Below are positions 49,097-59,518 of a stretch of 64,000 nt of DNA, one piece after another. The DNA is from Candidatus Kapaibacterium sp. (GTDB taxonomy: Bacteria > Bacteroidota > Ignavibacteria > Kapaibacteriales > UBA2268): NCBI GenBank assembly GCA_026418625.1, contig JAOABA010000042.1, positions 1-64,000 of the forward strand, written 5' to 3'. The notes under the pieces are model-generated. The model ran no database searches. It saw only the letters and a list, made by a program, of their open reading frames with translations, and was not told the DNA's origin. A program made the position numbers and the translations under genes. Every line of letters starts with the position of its first letter. Position 1 is the first letter of the stretch.

Positions 49097-51437
49097 GCTT
49101 TTTTTTATTCTCGCAATAATATTACTTTTTTATTCAGGTTCTTACGGTCAAACTGAACCAAAAACATATACTATTGCGGGTATATCCGTTGAGGGTAATC
49201 GTTTTGCCGATGCTCAAACAATAGTTTCCCTTTCTGGTTTGCAAGTTGGAGAACAGATTACAATTCCGGGAGATAGCAAAATTCAGATTGCTTTGAAAAG
49301 TTTATGGTCAAGAAGGCAGTTTTCCGATGTGGAAATAGTAATTGACAAAATAACTGGAATAGGGGTTTTCTTAAAAATCAAAGTTAAAGAATTTCAAAGA
49401 CTTAGTGGAATTGAAGTTCAAAACAACAAAGAGTTAAAGACTGATGAGATAATCAAAGCAGTTGGTAAAAGCAGAGGCGAAATTATTACACCTTATGATT
49501 TATATCTTATCAAACAAAGAATAAAAAACCGTTATAGAGAAGAAGACTTGCTCTTCGCTGAAGTAGAAGCAGAATTAGTTGAAACCGATACAGCTTACTT
49601 TTCGAAACTGGTATTAGCAATTGACGAAGGGCTTGAGTTTTATGTCCGCTCAGTTAAATTTGAAGGGAATAACGCTTTCGATAATTCTGACTTGCTTTCC
49701 GCATTCGATAAAACTGGAACAAAGAAATGGTGGCAGTTCTGGCGAAGCTCAAAATACAACAACAAAGATTATGAACAAGACAAGCAATTGCTGATTAAAT
49801 TTTATCAAAAAAATGGCTTCAAGGATATAGAAATCCTCAAAGATACAGTTATTTACGACCCAGCAAACAAAGCAGTTGATATTGTTGTTACAGTTAGTGA
49901 AGGGAACAGACTCTTTGTTAGAAACATAACAGTTGCAGGAAATTCAACTTATCCATCTGAATTGCTTCTCAGTAGGCTCGATTTTCAAAAAGGCGACCCC
50001 TATGATATGGAGAAATTCTCCAAAAACCTCAATGGTAACGAAGACCAAACTGACCTTGCATCGGTTTACTTAAATACTGGTTATTTATTTGCTCGTTTCG
50101 ATGTTGAGGAAACAAGAGTCAGCCTCGATTCAATTGATTTGCACATTAGAGTAAATGAAGGCAACAGAGTTACTATCAGAAAAGTTGATATTGTTGGAAA
50201 TACCAAAACAATGGATAAGGTTATCAGACGAGAACTTTATACAAGACCGGGTGATTATTTCAATAGAGCATCAATAATCAGAAGCGTTAAAGGACTTGGT
50301 TTGTTGAATTATTTTAATCCTGAAGCCCTACGTCCCGATGTAAAATTAGTTGATAATACAAAAGTAGATGTTGTCTATAAGGTTGAGGAGCGATCATCTG
50401 ATACTTTCAATGCTTCCATTGGATTTGCAGGCTATTTCGGATTGACCGGAGCAATTGGTTTTTCCTTTAACAATTTTTCAATTTCAGATCCACTTCGTGG
50501 AGGTGCCGGTCAGATGTTTAATTTCAATTGGGAGTTCGGACAAGCAAACCGTTTTAATTCTATTTCTCTTAGTTTTTCTGAGCCTTGGCTTTTTGGTCAA
50601 CCAACATCTCTCGGTTTTAGTATTTACGATACAAGAATAAGTTATAATTATGATTTGCGAAGGACTGGCGTTGCTCTAAACATTGGAAGAAGATTTCGAT
50701 GGCCTGATGACTTTTTCAGAGGAGATTGGTCTGTAAGAGTTCAAAGAAATGATGTTGGAACCGAGGGTGCTCTTTATTTTCGCCCCGGGATTTCCACTGA
50801 AATCACAATTGCCCAGACTTTTTCCAGAATAAGTCTTGATAATCTATACTTCCCGACAGAAGGCTCAAGATTTTCATTTTCAACTGATTTTGCAATGGGT
50901 TCTTTGGGACTTGGTAATACCGACTATTTCAAGAACCATTTAAAATTTGAAATCAATCAACCACTTTTGCAGATTAAGGATTATAATCGTTTTGTTCTCC
51001 ACTTAAGTTCTCAATGGGGTTATGTTTTTGGATTCAAATCAGATACAACAATCAGCCCGATTGAGCTTTATTATATGGGTGGAAATGGTCTTAGTGGTTA
51101 TGGTAATATCACTCCTCTTAGAGGATATAGCGATAGAAGTATAGGTCCAGATTACGGAGGCAAAGTTATTTCAAAGCATACTGCCGAGTTAAGATTTGCT
51201 CTTTCGGTTGATCCTATGCCAATTTGGTTTTATACCTTTATGGAAGCGGGAAATGTCTGGAACAGCATCAAAGAAACAGACCCATTCAATTTGAAACGAG
51301 CGGCTGGTGTTGGATTGCAAATTATGTTAAATCCGATTGGTCTAATTGGATTCAGCTATGGTTACGGTTTTGATAGAATTGACAAAACAGGCCAGCTTTC
51401 CGGTTGGCAATTTCTCTTCCACCTTGGTACACAATAA
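49077..51437 (+). CDS. bamA: outer membrane protein assembly factor BamA
   Basis: POTRA repeats, Omp85 C-terminal barrel; context uppS-bamA-ompH-lpxD. Confidence 0.95.
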   Translation: MPSNRSKLFFILAIILLFYSGSYGQTEPKTYTIAGISVEGNRFADAQTIVSLSGLQVGEQITIPGDSKIQIALKSLWSRRQFSDVEIVIDKITGIGVFLKIKVKEFQRLSGIEVQNNKELKTDEIIKAVGKSRGEIITPYDLYLIKQRIKNRYREEDLLFAEVEAELVETDTAYFSKLVLAIDEGLEFYVRSVKFEGNNAFDNSDLLSAFDKTGTKKWWQFWRSSKYNNKDYEQDKQLLIKFYQKNGFKDIEILKDTVIYDPANKAVDIVVTVSEGNRLFVRNITVAGNSTYPSELLLSRLDFQKGDPYDMEKFSKNLNGNEDQTDLASVYLNTGYLFARFDVEETRVSLDSIDLHIRVNEGNRVTIRKVDIVGNTKTMDKVIRRELYTRPGDYFNRASIIRSVKGLGLLNYFNPEALRPDVKLVDNTKVDVVYKVEERSSDTFNASIGFAGYFGLTGAIGFSFNNFSISDPLRGGAGQMFNFNWEFGQANRFNSISLSFSEPWLFGQPTSLGFSIYDTRISYNYDLRRTGVALNIGRRFRWPDDFFRGDWSVRVQRNDVGTEGALYFRPGISTEITIAQTFSRISLDNLYFPTEGSRFSFSTDFAMGSLGLGNTDYFKNHLKFEINQPLLQIKDYNRFVLHLSSQWGYVFGFKSDTTISPIELYYMGGNGLSGYGNITPLRGYSDRSIGPDYGGKVISKHTAELRFALSVDPMPIWFYTFMEAGNVWNSIKETDPFNLKRAAGVGLQIMLNPIGLIGFSYGYGFDRIDKTGQLSGWQFLFHLGTQ

Positions 51438-51519
51438 TTTTTCTAAATACAATATTTTATATACAATTAAGTTAATTAGTGATTTAGTTTAGAATAAATA
51501 AATAAATTTTGGAGTAAGT

Positions 51520-52059
51520 ATGTTTAAAGTAAAAGCTTTTTTTATTATCCTATTTCTGATTTCAGCAAATTTTTCCTTGTTTTCTCAAAAAACTACACAA
51601 CCAGCACAATTAAAAATTGGTGTTGTTGACACAAAGGTTATTATTGAATCAATGCCCGAAACATTAGAAGCCGAAAAGCAATTAAAAGAATTAGACAAAA
51701 AATACAGTGACTCGTTAATTGCAATGCAGAACGATTATATGTCCAAATTGGAAAAATACCAAAAAACAAGAGCTATGATGCCACCTGAACAACAGCAAAA
51801 AGAAGAGGAATCAATTGCTCTTTTGCAAAACACAATACTAAAATTCAGGGAAGATAAGTTCAGAGAGTTGTCTGTTAAACGAGATGAATTACTTGATCCT
51901 ATTAGAAAAGTTATCAAATTAGCAATCAAGCAGGTTGCAAACGATGAGGGTTTTTCTTTTGTTTTGGATAAAGGCAGCGAAACAGTTTTATATTCAGAAG
52001 ATAAATTTGATATTACATTCCGAGTATTAGATAAAATTAAGAGGGGCGGATCGAAATAA
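51520..52059 (+). CDS. OmpH/Skp family periplasmic chaperone
   Basis: IGVVDTKVIIESMPETLEAEKQLKELDKKYSDSLIAMQNDYMSKLEKYQ. Confidence 0.92.
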   Translation: MFKVKAFFIILFLISANFSLFSQKTTQPAQLKIGVVDTKVIIESMPETLEAEKQLKELDKKYSDSLIAMQNDYMSKLEKYQKTRAMMPPEQQQKEEESIALLQNTILKFREDKFRELSVKRDELLDPIRKVIKLAIKQVANDEGFSFVLDKGSETVLYSEDKFDITFRVLDKIKRGGSK

Positions 52060-52102
52060 TTTTTCATTTTAATAGTTTTATCATTATTATAAAGTTTAAT
52101 AA

Positions 52103-52852
52103 ATGGCAACAAAAATGAAAAACAAATCAATATTTTTCTCAGTATTATTCATAATATTGATTTCGACAAGTCCTTTATTCTCACAAAAAATCGCTTTTAT
52201 TGCCTCTGATGTAATCAGGGACAAGTTCCCAGAAGCAAAGTCTGCCGAGCAAAGATTAAAATCCATAGTTGACGATTGGAAACGAGAACTCGAATCTATG
52301 GACCGTCAAATCGAAGAGTTAAAGCTGGAGATAAGCAAAAACAGGCTAATTTGGAGCGATGACGAAAAGAAATCTAAAAACAAAGAGTTAGAAGACCTGA
52401 TTATGCAAAAGCAGGTATATGCCCGAAGCAAATTTGAGCAAAATGGCGAATATGACCAAAGTGTCAAAATGCTTATGCAACCAATTGAAGATAAAATTTA
52501 TGCAGCAGTCCAAGCTGTTGCTGCTGATGATGGTTTCGATTTCGTTTTTGATAAAAGTGCTCAACCTATTCCTTACTCAAACTCCAAATTCGATTTAACC
52601 CTTAAAGTCTTGAGAAAGCTTGGTGTTGACGTTAGAGCAATGGAAAAGGAATTACAGGAAAAAATTGATAAAGATCCCAGAAATCAGAAGAAGGATACTA
52701 AAGCACCTCCGGGAAAAAGAACAAGACCAAGAACAAGAACTGAATCTGATACAAGGGAAATAGAAAGAGGAACAGAACAAAACCCCGGTGGTATTAATGA
52801 GCCAAATACACCGAACCCTGAAGAAGAACCAAATCCTGAAATTAGGAAATAA
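52103..52852 (+). CDS. second OmpH/Skp family protein with charged, disordered C-terminal tail
   Basis: KIAFIASDVIRDKFPEAKSAEQRLKSIVDDWKRELESMDRQIEELKLEIS; tail APPGKRTRPRTRTESDTREIERGTEQNP. Confidence 0.9.
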   Translation: MATKMKNKSIFFSVLFIILISTSPLFSQKIAFIASDVIRDKFPEAKSAEQRLKSIVDDWKRELESMDRQIEELKLEISKNRLIWSDDEKKSKNKELEDLIMQKQVYARSKFEQNGEYDQSVKMLMQPIEDKIYAAVQAVAADDGFDFVFDKSAQPIPYSNSKFDLTLKVLRKLGVDVRAMEKELQEKIDKDPRNQKKDTKAPPGKRTRPRTRTESDTREIERGTEQNPGGINEPNTPNPEEEPNPEIRK

Positions 52853-52864
52853 TTAAGAAAAAAG

Positions 52865-53926
52865 ATGCCCTATAAAATTCAAAAAACCTGCGAAGAAATT
52901 GCTCATTTAGTTGAGGGCGAATTAATTGGCAATGGTAAAACCATAATATCAGGGCTGAATAGAATTGAATATGCAGATAATGGTGATTTAACTTTTTATA
53001 ATGATACTAAGTTCGAGGAGTTTTTTAAAAAATCAAATGCTTCTTGCATTCTGGTTCAAGACAAACTTTTTAATGAGCTTGAAACAAATCCTAATACAGT
53101 TTATATAAAAGTTGATAATCCCTATAAAAAGTTTATTGTCATATTGAATAAGATTAATGAGGAAAATCAATCTATTCAATATGGCATTCATCCAACAGCA
53201 ATAATTGATAGCACTGCCGAAATCAGCAAAAAATCCTATATCGGACCTAACTGCATAATTGGGAAGAATTCCAAAATTTCGGACGGAGTTGTTTTGCATT
53301 CGAATGTTTGTCTTTATGATGATGTTACAATTGGCGAAGGAACTTATGTTCATTCGGGTGTTACACTTTGTTTCGATACCAAGATAGGAAAAAATTGCAT
53401 TATTCAGCCCGGAGCCGTTATTGGTGCCGATGGATTTGGTTTTATTGAAAATCCTGACGGTTCTTACACTAAAATCCCACAACTCGGAAATGTTATTATT
53501 GGTGATGATGTCGAAATTGGTGCAAATGCAACAATTGACAGAGCAATAGTCGGTTCGACAATAATTGGAAATGGAGTCAAAATTGACAACCTCGTTCATA
53601 TTGCTCACAATGCTGAAATTGGCGAAAACACTGCAATGGCAGCTCAGGTCGGTATTTCCGGAAGCACAAAAATTGGAAAGAGAAACAGGTTTGGTGGTCA
53701 GGTTGGCATTGCAGGACATTTGCACACTGTTGATGATGTTGCCATTCAGGCTCAATCTGGTGTTGCAAAATCAGTCTTAAAGCCCGGAATTTATTTCGGT
53801 TCACCAATCAAGGAAAGAATCAAAGCATTCAGAATCGAAGCCGCCTTGCATCAATTGCCCGAAATTATAACAGAATTCCGAAACCTCGTAAAAAAATTAG
53901 AAAAAATCCCCGGTTTCAAGGATTAA
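52865..53926 (+). CDS. lpxD: UDP-3-O-acylglucosamine N-acyltransferase
   Basis: hexapeptide repeats; [46 protein letters not shown]. Confidence 0.97.
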   Translation: MPYKIQKTCEEIAHLVEGELIGNGKTIISGLNRIEYADNGDLTFYNDTKFEEFFKKSNASCILVQDKLFNELETNPNTVYIKVDNPYKKFIVILNKINEENQSIQYGIHPTAIIDSTAEISKKSYIGPNCIIGKNSKISDGVVLHSNVCLYDDVTIGEGTYVHSGVTLCFDTKIGKNCIIQPGAVIGADGFGFIENPDGSYTKIPQLGNVIIGDDVEIGANATIDRAIVGSTIIGNGVKIDNLVHIAHNAEIGENTAMAAQVGISGSTKIGKRNRFGGQVGIAGHLHTVDDVAIQAQSGVAKSVLKPGIYFGSPIKERIKAFRIEAALHQLPEIITEFRNLVKKLEKIPGFKD

Positions 53927-53993
53927 ACCTTTGCAACATTTAACCTCTTGCCTGCGCAGGAGTGATGAAGAGGAATGCTTGATATATAAAAAA

Positions 53994-54031
53994 CAGGGAT
54001 ATTTGTTCTATCATTAGCTCAAACATCCCTG
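53994..54031. terminator. repeat-family hairpin in the convergent lpxD / EF-G gap
   Basis: CAGGGATATTTG / CAAACATCCCTG (11/12). Confidence 0.6.
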
Positions 54032-54061
54032 CGGAAAATAATTTTTCGAAATTCTTATTAA

Positions 54062-56194
54062 TTATTCTTCTTCTTGCTGTCGCTTCTTGTTTTCTTCAAT
54101 CAATTTCATCTGAACATTTGGTGGAACTTGTTGATATTCCGAAAAAGCCTGAGTGTGAGTGGCTCTTGCCTGAGTCATCGAACGAAGTGCAATGGAATAT
54201 CTATCAAGTTCGGCTAATGGCATCTTAGCTTTTATCTTTTGATATCTGCCTTCCGTATCAATTCCTAAAATGACACCACGCCTTGATGGTAAATCACTCA
54301 TAACATCGCCAACATATTCTTCTGGAACCTTGATTTCAACATCATAGATAGGCTCCAAAATTTTTGGGTCTGCTTTGACGAATGTCTCTTTGAAAGCCAT
54401 CAAACCAGCTGTTTTGAATGCTGCTTCGTTCGAGTCAACTGGGTGCATTTTACCATCATAGATATAAATCCTAATATCACGAACATAACAGCCCGTCAAA
54501 GGTCCATTTGTCATTTTATCCATTATGCCTTTGAGAATAGCAGGCATAAATCTGGCATCAATGACTCCTCCAACAATACAATTGACATACTCAAGTTTTC
54601 CGCCCCAGTCAAGATCAATTAAGTCTTTACCACGGATTGTAACATCTGTTGCATAAGGAGCATCCTCAGACCAAGGCTCGATAATCATATGAACTTCAGC
54701 AAACTGACCAGCTCCACCCGATTGCTTCTTATGTCGATAAAAACCTCTTGCCTGTTTGGTTATTGTCTCTCTATATGGAACTCTCGGTTCAATGAAATCG
54801 GTCTCAACTTTGTAGCGATGTTCCAGTCGCCATTTTGCAGCTGCCATATGTAGCTCGCCCTGAGCATAAAGAATAATTTGTTTAAGCTCTGCTGAATGCT
54901 CTACTATTAAAGTTGGATCTTCTTGATGAAGATTATTCAATCCCATACCAACTTTTTCCTCTTCACCTTTTGTCTTAGGAACAACTGCTATTCTAATCCT
55001 TGGATTAGGATATTTCAAAGATGCAAAGTTTATATTAAATGTTTTATCATGCAAAGTATGATTGACAGCAGTAACTTTTAAACGAACCGTTGAGCCAATA
55101 TCACCAGCATTTAACTGAGCCACATCGATTCTTTTCTTTCCGCTCATCACAAAAATCTGATTTAGTCTTTCCGATGTATTTTTTTGTTCATTTATTAAAT
55201 CTATACCCGGAACTATCTTACCAGTGCAGACTTTGAAGAAAGTCATATCGCCAAGATGAGCTTCAGAAGTAAGCTTAAAGACAAAGATAGAATTTTGTGA
55301 ATTAACATCATATTTAACAAGCTTACCCTCGACATCTTCTCTTCCAACATATTCATCTGGTGACGGACAGATATCAGATATAAACTCAATAATCTTATCA
55401 GTGCCGATATTCATTTTCGAGGATAATGTCATAACAGGGAATATCTGCCTGTTAATATAAGCTTTTCTTAAACCAGCTAATAAATCTTTTTCATCAAGTT
55501 CTCCATATTCAAAATATTTATTCATCAGCTCTTCGTCAGTTTCTGCTATTGCTTCAACCAATTCATTCCTCAAAGTGTCAACTCTACCTTTTTCCGAATC
55601 AGGAATTTCCTGAACTGAGGCTGTTCCACCACTCTGAGGATATACTAAAAGCTTTCTATTTAGAATATCTACTATCGAATTAAAACCTGCTCCTATTTGT
55701 AATGGATATTGAAGAAGAATTGTATTTCTTCCAAAAGTCTGTTTCGCCTGTTCATAAGTATCATTAAAATCAGCCTGATCCATATCCACTTTATTAATAG
55801 CAAAAAAGACTGGCACGGAATATTTCTGGGCATACTCCCAAGCGTTTTCAGTCCCAACCTCAACACCACCGTGAGCATTTAAAATTATTAATCCTGTTTC
55901 TACTACACTAATTGATGATATCATTTCACCAATGTAGTCATCATATCCCGGTGTGTCAATTATATTAATTTTTAAATTATTATATTCAGTAAATAAAGGT
56001 GTTGCGAGAACTGATGTCCCACGTTCATGTTCAATTTCATTATAATCAGATTGAGTATTATGTTCCTCAACTGTTCCTCTTCGGTTTATTGCATTAGTTT
56101 GAAATAATAAAGACTCGGCAAATGTCGTTTTACCACTTCCACCGTGCCCTAATAGTGCAATATTCCTGATATTTTTTGTCTCGTAAACATTCAT
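54062..56194 (-). CDS. elongation factor G-like GTPase (EF-G2 type)
   Basis: NIALLGHGGSGKTTFAESLLF; INIIDTPGYDDYIGEM; SGGAGQFAEVHMIIEP; divergent G1/G2 relative to canonical FusA. Confidence 0.92.
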   Translation of the reverse strand: MNVYETKNIRNIALLGHGGSGKTTFAESLLFQTNAINRRGTVEEHNTQSDYNEIEHERGTSVLATPLFTEYNNLKINIIDTPGYDDYIGEMISSISVVETGLIILNAHGGVEVGTENAWEYAQKYSVPVFFAINKVDMDQADFNDTYEQAKQTFGRNTILLQYPLQIGAGFNSIVDILNRKLLVYPQSGGTASVQEIPDSEKGRVDTLRNELVEAIAETDEELMNKYFEYGELDEKDLLAGLRKAYINRQIFPVMTLSSKMNIGTDKIIEFISDICPSPDEYVGREDVEGKLVKYDVNSQNSIFVFKLTSEAHLGDMTFFKVCTGKIVPGIDLINEQKNTSERLNQIFVMSGKKRIDVAQLNAGDIGSTVRLKVTAVNHTLHDKTFNINFASLKYPNPRIRIAVVPKTKGEEEKVGMGLNNLHQEDPTLIVEHSAELKQIILYAQGELHMAAAKWRLEHRYKVETDFIEPRVPYRETITKQARGFYRHKKQSGGAGQFAEVHMIIEPWSEDAPYATDVTIRGKDLIDLDWGGKLEYVNCIVGGVIDARFMPAILKGIMDKMTNGPLTGCYVRDIRIYIYDGKMHPVDSNEAAFKTAGLMAFKETFVKADPKILEPIYDVEIKVPEEYVGDVMSDLPSRRGVILGIDTEGRYQKIKAKMPLAELDRYSIALRSMTQARATHTQAFSEYQQVPPNVQMKLIEENKKRQQEEE

Positions 56195-56319
56195 TGCAAA
56201 AACTCCAAAAACACTTTTATTGATAAAATAAAAAAATACAAGATTTCTAAATTATTAAAATCATTCGAGATAGAGAAATTTTTTTTATTAAAGTTTAATT
56301 TTTTTGTTGTTTTTTTATT

Positions 56320-57030
56320 TTAATAATACACTCTTTCTCCGAAAATTGCCGTCCCAATTCGAACTATTGTTGCCCCTTCCTCTATTGCTATTTCATAATC
56401 ATGAGACATTCCCATGGAAAGATGAGGGAGATTTACACCTTTCGTTTTGTTTATATTGTCCCTTAACTCTCTTAGGAGTTTAAACTCAGTTCGAATTATT
56501 TTTTCGTCATCTGAAAAGGTACCTATTGTCATCAAACCAAGCACTTGTAGGTTTTTTATTTTCGATATAGAATCGAACAAAGAGACCACTTCCTCCGGTT
56601 CACAGCCAAATTTTGAATACTCACCTGAAGTATTCACTTGCAATAATATATCAATTACACGATTGTTTTTTTCTGCTTGTTTGGATATTTCTTCGGCAAG
56701 ATTAATTGAATCCACCGAATGAATCATACTTACAAATGGAGCAATATATTTTACCTTGTTCGACTGCAAATGCCCTATGAAATGCCATTCTGGTTGTTTT
56801 ATACCTGATTCTTCCAAATATTGATGCTTATCTCTTAATTCCTGTGCATAGTTTTCCCCAAAGACAGTAACCCCAGCTTTGATAGCCAATTCAATTATTT
56901 CAGGCGGATGGCTTTTTGAAACGGCAACAATTTTTATGCTATCAGAGTCTCTTTGATTATTCTTAGCTGCATTTTGAACATTGTTTAAAACATTTAACCA
57001 GTTTTTTTTGATTTCATCAAATTTTTCCAT
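56320..57030 (-). CDS. yggS: YggS/PROSC family PLP homeostasis protein
   Basis: KIVAVSKSHPPEIIELAIKAGVTVFGENYAQELRDKH; HFIGHLQSNK; LSMGMSHDYEIAIEEGATIVRIGTAIFGER. Confidence 0.97.
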   Translation of the reverse strand: MEKFDEIKKNWLNVLNNVQNAAKNNQRDSDSIKIVAVSKSHPPEIIELAIKAGVTVFGENYAQELRDKHQYLEESGIKQPEWHFIGHLQSNKVKYIAPFVSMIHSVDSINLAEEISKQAEKNNRVIDILLQVNTSGEYSKFGCEPEEVVSLFDSISKIKNLQVLGLMTIGTFSDDEKIIRTEFKLLRELRDNINKTKGVNLPHLSMGMSHDYEIAIEEGATIVRIGTAIFGERVYY

Positions 57031-57066
57031 ATCGAAAAACCTATCAGAAAATATTAATATGATGAA

Positions 57067-57861
57067 TTATTTCTTTAAACTCATTGCAATAAAAAATATT
57101 ATTGCCTGAATTAAAATTATAGTAGCTCCACTCGGCAAATCAAGAAAATAAGACAAAAACAATCCCACCAAAGAACTGATTAATCCAAAAATAACGGACA
57201 AAATGGTCATTTTGAAAAAAGTAGACGATAGTAATCTTGCGCTTGCTGCTGGAATCACTAAAAACGAAGCTATAAGAACAATTCCAACAAGTTTTATCGA
57301 AATTACGATTGAAATTGAAATGAGAGCTGACAAAAGATAATCATCAAATTTAGTGTTTAATTTGTCAGCTTTTGCAAGTTCGGGGTCAAAGGTTGCATAA
57401 GCCCACTTTCTCCAGAATTTAAACGATAATACTATCGAAATAACAACAATAATTGATGAAATAATAAGGTCTGAAGTGTTTACACTAAGTATTGAGCCGA
57501 ACATATAAGTAAAAGCATCAGTAGTATAATGCTTTCTTAAAGAAATGAAAATTATACCAAGAGCAACAGATAAAGCGAAGAAAATCCCAATCGAAGTGTC
57601 CATCTCGAGACTTGTCTTGTCTCTGATAAGGGTAATACCAATAGAAATAATCAGAGTGAAAGGAACGGCAATCCACATCGGTTCAGTCTCAAGCAGAAGC
57701 CCAAGTGCAATTCCGCCAAAAGCGGCGTGAGCAAGTCCATCACCCATAAAACTCATTTTTCTTTGGACAATGAAAACTCCGAAATAGCTCCCAAGAAAAC
57801 CGACAAGAAGCCCTGCTATCAAAGCCCTTTGCATAAAAGTCATTGAAAGCATATCAATCAT
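57067..57861 (-). CDS. znuB: Zn/Mn ABC transporter permease
   Basis: MQRALIAGLLVGFLGSYFGVFIVQRKMSFMGDGLAHAAFGGIALG. Confidence 0.95.
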   Translation of the reverse strand: MIDMLSMTFMQRALIAGLLVGFLGSYFGVFIVQRKMSFMGDGLAHAAFGGIALGLLLETEPMWIAVPFTLIISIGITLIRDKTSLEMDTSIGIFFALSVALGIIFISLRKHYTTDAFTYMFGSILSVNTSDLIISSIIVVISIVLSFKFWRKWAYATFDPELAKADKLNTKFDDYLLSALISISIVISIKLVGIVLIASFLVIPAASARLLSSTFFKMTILSVIFGLISSLVGLFLSYFLDLPSGATIILIQAIIFFIAMSLKK

Positions 57862-58633
57862 TGTTTTTCACTCCAAATATCATTTCGTGAGCGTGACCAA
57901 GATGACCAAAAGCTATTCTTAACCATTTTTCGCTGAACGCCTTCTTTGGCTCGTCGTAGCAAATTTTGACTCTGTTCAGCAATAATACATAATCCGAATG
58001 GTGATAAGCCGACTCCCAATCGTGAGTAATCATTATTATGGTTGCATTCTGCCTTTTTTTATATTCTTCAAGAATATTATTAAAATCCATTTCACCAGCC
58101 ACATCAATACCTGAAGCAGGTTCATCCAGCAATAGTAATCGGGGTTTTCGAATAATGCTCCTTGCTAAAAAAATCCTTTGAAGCTCTCCCCCTGATAATT
58201 TTCCAAGCGGTTTTTTGGCTAAATTAGTTGCTCCAACTTGTTCTAAAGCTTCCAAAGCTAATCTCTTCTGCTCTTTTGATAAAATTCCTATCCAATTTCC
58301 TGTCAATCCCGTCGCTACTAATTCAATCGGAAGTGCCGGAAATGAGCGATCGAATGTCTTTATCTGAGGAACGTAACCAATAGCCTGAGTTAAATTTTTC
58401 AGAGGTTTTTCTCCAAAGACCTTGACTTCTCCCAAAGTAGGCTCCAATAAACCAAGAATTAATTTAAGAAAAGTTGTTTTACCGCCACCATTCGGTCCCA
58501 CAACTGTTATGAATAGCCCTTTCTTAATTTCCAGAGAAATATCTTCAAGCGCTGTGTGTGTCCCGAACCTAACAGTTACCTTTTCAAAAACAACAACATT
58601 TTCATTTTCTTGATTTATGGTTTTATTTTCCAA
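57854..58633 (-). CDS. znuC: Zn/Mn ABC transporter ATP-binding protein
   Basis: VVGPNGGGKTTFLKLILGLLEP; LSGGELQRIFLARSIIRKPRLLLLDEPASGID. Confidence 0.95.
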   Translation of the reverse strand: MENKTINQENENVVVFEKVTVRFGTHTALEDISLEIKKGLFITVVGPNGGGKTTFLKLILGLLEPTLGEVKVFGEKPLKNLTQAIGYVPQIKTFDRSFPALPIELVATGLTGNWIGILSKEQKRLALEALEQVGATNLAKKPLGKLSGGELQRIFLARSIIRKPRLLLLDEPASGIDVAGEMDFNNILEEYKKRQNATIIMITHDWESAYHHSDYVLLLNRVKICYDEPKKAFSEKWLRIAFGHLGHAHEMIFGVKNND

Positions 58634-58641
58634 AATTCACC

Positions 58642-59517
58642 TCAATTACTCAATGCTTTAAGTAAAATCTGAGCATTATAAAGCATAAGATTGAAATAAT
58701 TGTTCCTATCGTCAATTCCACCAAGTGGATCTAAAACATAAATATTCAATCCTGCAGCTTCAGCAATTGATTCCGCTGATTTTTCCGATAATTGCGGTTC
58801 AGAAAAGATTGACTTTGTCTGTGATTTCTTAATTTTTGCAATCAAATCGGAAATATATTTTGGTGATGGCTCTTTCCCCGGCGATTCTTCGATTGATCCC
58901 GCATAAATCAATCCGTATCTTTTTAACATATAATTGAAAGAAGGATGAAAAAGAAACACTTCAGATCCCTTGACAGGCTCAAGAATATCATTAATTTTTT
59001 GGTCAAGCTGATTTAGTTTGTCCATAAACTTATTGGCGTTTTCTTTAAATATTTCAGCTTTTTCGGGCTCTTTTTCAATCAAAATCTGGGTTAAATCCGG
59101 AACAATAGTCTTGACAGCCAAAGGATCAGTCCAAAAATGAGGATCAACTTCATGCTCATCAAATCTAATGATAAATGATTCAGGCAAAAGCTTGAAAACT
59201 TCTGTAAGGTTTTTATAAGAGTCTTTGATAGCCCATTTATCATAATGATCTTCTACAAAGAAAATAACCTTCGAATTTTCCATCTTTTTCATAACCGATG
59301 GCGGTGGGGCATAAGTGTGCGGTGAGTAACCGGCATCAACCAGCACAGCTATATCCTCCTCGTTGCCAATTATTTCCATCAGGATATATTTAAGTGGAAG
59401 ACAAGTTACCGTATATTTCGGTGAATTATCTTTTTGCTCAGAGCAAGCATTTAAAATAATGAATGCTGCGACTACAATAATAAATTTAAAAACTTTGGTT
59501 CTGAATAAAATTTTCAT
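58642..59517 (-). CDS. znuA: Zn/Mn ABC transporter substrate-binding protein
   Basis: YSPHTYAPPPSVMKKME; DPHFWTDPLAVKTIVPDL; FLFHPSFNYMLKRYGL; lipobox NACS. Confidence 0.94.
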   Translation of the reverse strand: MKILFRTKVFKFIIVVAAFIILNACSEQKDNSPKYTVTCLPLKYILMEIIGNEEDIAVLVDAGYSPHTYAPPPSVMKKMENSKVIFFVEDHYDKWAIKDSYKNLTEVFKLLPESFIIRFDEHEVDPHFWTDPLAVKTIVPDLTQILIEKEPEKAEIFKENANKFMDKLNQLDQKINDILEPVKGSEVFLFHPSFNYMLKRYGLIYAGSIEESPGKEPSPKYISDLIAKIKKSQTKSIFSEPQLSEKSAESIAEAAGLNIYVLDPLGGIDDRNNYFNLMLYNAQILLKALSN

Positions 59518-59518
59518 A

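Noticed and set aside
53033-53755. 240-aa antisense ORF over lpxD (and 53577..53807)
   Set aside because: Antisense to periodic hexapeptide-repeat codons of lpxD; composition is low-complexity and no domain is recognisable.
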